Positions 50,027 to 51,866 of a stretch of 51,866 bases of DNA are shown piece after piece; within the stretch, counting starts at the first letter, position 1; every line of letters begins with the position of its first letter. The notes under the pieces are model-generated. The model was given only the letters and a program-made list of their open reading frames with translations, searched no databases and was not told where the DNA came from. Location: positions 1 to 51,866 of the forward strand of contig JAFIEX010000003.1 of assembly GCA_020832365.1 (NCBI GenBank). Reading direction: 5' to 3'. The translations under genes and the position numbers were made by a program. This DNA is from Crocinitomicaceae bacterium. Its GTDB lineage: Bacteria; Bacteroidota; Bacteroidia; Flavobacteriales_D; Crocinitomicaceae.

Positions 50027-50209
50027 TCAGTTACGAAGTAATGCAATTAGGTTGTCTTTATATTTTTTTAAGGCATCTTCTAGTTTTGAATCTTTTTCCT
50101 TGTCTATGGTGAGTGGGTTTTCCATCAGGTGTTTATAAATGGATGGTTTATTAATTCGTAACTGTTCTGTTAATTCGTTAATTTCTTTTTGTATTTGTGC
50201 TTTGCTCAT
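50027..50209 (-). CDS. Small hypothetical protein
   Basis: 60 aa charged helical ORF upstream of dps. Confidence 0.45.
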   Translation of the reverse strand: MSKAQIQKEINELTEQLRINKPSIYKHLMENPLTIDKEKDSKLEDALKKYKDNLIALLRN

Positions 50210-50329
50210 TTTAAAATTGTTTCCTTCAATATACTAAAATTATTCGAGGCACCGTGAACTTTAACTTTTTTTAATCGAACTTATGAATGAGGTTTGGTTT
50301 TAGATTTACTATTCGTCTGATTGAGATAG

Positions 50330-50500
50330 TCTAGATTTTGGGTTGGTTTATTTTATGCTTCGACTTCGCTAGCGCTAGGATTGAAGGATTTTAGATTGGT
50401 TAATTTTGGAAGAGCGGATTGTTAGATTTTAGATTGTTAGATTTTAGATTGTAGGATTTTAGACAGAGAGGATTGCATGATGGTAGATTGAGGATTGGAT
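50330..50500. repeat. Third GATTGTAGATT-family repeat tract with GCTTCGACTTCGCT element and three 15-bp tandem copies
   Basis: gcttcgacttcgct at 50357-50370; gattgttagatttta x3 (last diverged) at 50417-50461. Confidence 0.9.
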
Positions 50501-50710
50501 AATCGCTTAGTAGTTGTCTTTGTAGGTGATGATTGAAGAGATAAGTATAATGGCTTTTATTTTTGTAGGTTGAATACTGGGATTTAATCTTGAGTTAATT
50601 AACCTTATGGCTGAAGAAGAGACTTGTCTTTTCAAGAACATATATTTTCTTTTCTTTTATTCTTTTTAAAATCTATGGAATGATTAATTTCGTGCCTCAA
50701 ATAAATAAAG

Positions 50711-51790
50711 ATGAAAGAGACAGCATTAACTAAAAAACATATCGACTTAGGTGCGAAAATGGTACCATTTGCAGGTTATAATATGCCTGTGCAATACGAA
50801 GGATTAAAAATTGAGCATCAAACAGTGCGAGAGGCAGTGGGGGTTTTTGATGTTTCACACATGGGTGAGTTTTTTATTGAAGGTCCAAAAGCACTGGATT
50901 TAATTCAGAAAATATCTTCAAATGATGCGTCTAAACTAGTTCCTGGTAAGGCACAATACGCTTGCATGCCAAATGATAAAGGAGGAATCGTCGATGATTT
51001 GATCATTTATATGATCGCTGAGGATCACTATTTGTTAGTTGTTAATGCCTCAAATATTGAAAAAGATTGGAATTGGATTCAACAACATAATGATGTTGGC
51101 GCAATAATGAGAAATGCATCAGACGAATATAGTTTGTTGGCCATTCAAGGTCCAAAAGCCGCTGAAGCTATGCAGTCTTTGACTAAAGTAAATTTAAAAG
51201 AAATTTCATTTTACACTTTTGAAATAGGTCAATTCGCTGGCTGTGATGAGGTAATTATTTCTGCAACTGGCTATACAGGGAGCGGAGGATTTGAGGTTTA
51301 CATTAAGAATAAGGACGCTGAAAAAGTTTGGGATGCTGTGTTGACAGTAGGTGCAGATTATGGTATTAAGCCAATTGGCTTAGGGGCTCGTGATACTTTG
51401 CGTTTAGAAATGGGATATTGTCTTTATGGTAATGATATTGATGATTCAACATCTCCTTTGGAGGCAGGATTGGGTTGGATTACTAAATTCACCAAAGATT
51501 TTATTAATGCTGACTTCTTGAAACAACAAAAAGAGGAAGGTGTGAAAAGAAAGCTCGTTGCTTTTGAATTAGTGGACAAAGGAATTCCAAGACACGATTA
51601 CCCTATCGTGGATGCAGAAGGAATTGTAATTGGAAAAGTTACTTCCGGAACGATGTCTCCTTCATTAAATAAAGCAATTGGACTGGGTTATGTTCCGTTA
51701 TCGCATAGTACTGAAGGATCCGATATTTTTGTGCAAATTAGAAATAAAAACTTGGCAGCTAAGGTAGTGAAATTGCCGTTTTATAAGTAG
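50711..51790 (+). CDS. gcvT: Glycine cleavage system aminomethyltransferase T
   Basis: [48 protein letters not shown]. Confidence 0.98.
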   Translation: MKETALTKKHIDLGAKMVPFAGYNMPVQYEGLKIEHQTVREAVGVFDVSHMGEFFIEGPKALDLIQKISSNDASKLVPGKAQYACMPNDKGGIVDDLIIYMIAEDHYLLVVNASNIEKDWNWIQQHNDVGAIMRNASDEYSLLAIQGPKAAEAMQSLTKVNLKEISFYTFEIGQFAGCDEVIISATGYTGSGGFEVYIKNKDAEKVWDAVLTVGADYGIKPIGLGARDTLRLEMGYCLYGNDIDDSTSPLEAGLGWITKFTKDFINADFLKQQKEEGVKRKLVAFELVDKGIPRHDYPIVDAEGIVIGKVTSGTMSPSLNKAIGLGYVPLSHSTEGSDIFVQIRNKNLAAKVVKLPFYK

Positions 51791-51866
51791 GATTGAGGGA
51801 TTGTAGATTGGGGGATTGTAGATTGAGGGATTGTAGATTGAGGGATTGTAGATTGAGGGATTGTAG
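51791..51866 (+). repeat. 15-bp tandem array (GATTGAGGGATTGTA)n, at least 5 copies, truncated by the window end
   Basis: Copies at 51791, 51806 (one A>G variant), 51821, 51836, 51851; starts the base after the gcvT stop. Confidence 0.97.

Noticed and set aside
51791-51866. CRISPR array
   Set aside because: Contiguous 15-bp tandem units with no spacers and no cas genes in the window.

Overview
The window is an AT-rich chromosomal segment from a Bacteroidetes/Flavobacteriia-like bacterium. Support for that lineage: a T9SS C-terminal sorting domain, TAnnTTTG promoter-like boxes, bshC, Lacal_2735-like and putative-porin genes. It holds about 54 tightly packed, mostly housekeeping genes: metK, aconitase, ftsX, tgt, an lptF/G-type permease, a DPP4-like peptidase, a nucleoside transporter, etfBA, a LuxC-like acyl-CoA reductase, ferredoxin, an M3 peptidase, pyrR-pyrB-STAS-rnz, pyrD, an AlkC-like gene, rluF, bshC, radC, a tatA-like gene, nth, topB, folA-thyA, hemW, a T9SS subtilase, dps and gcvT. 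I see no rRNA, tRNA, CRISPR array, phage or IS element. The most interesting signals are subtle. (1) A family of C-poor GATTGTAGATTGAGG-like direct repeats, some with a 15-bp period, overlaps or abuts the stop codons of several + strand genes; it includes an exact 39-bp repeat flanking a lipoprotein gene. (2) Two enzymes appear to have lost metal sites by cysteine replacement: Tgt lacks three zinc cysteines and Nth lacks the [4Fe-4S] cysteines. (3) A class-I glutamine-amidotransferase-like protein next to nth lacks both the catalytic Cys and His. (4) A perfect 36-bp palindrome lies between etfA and a DUF151 gene. (5) pyrR and a tatA-like gene may be leaderless. No obvious defence or other large unknown system is visible.
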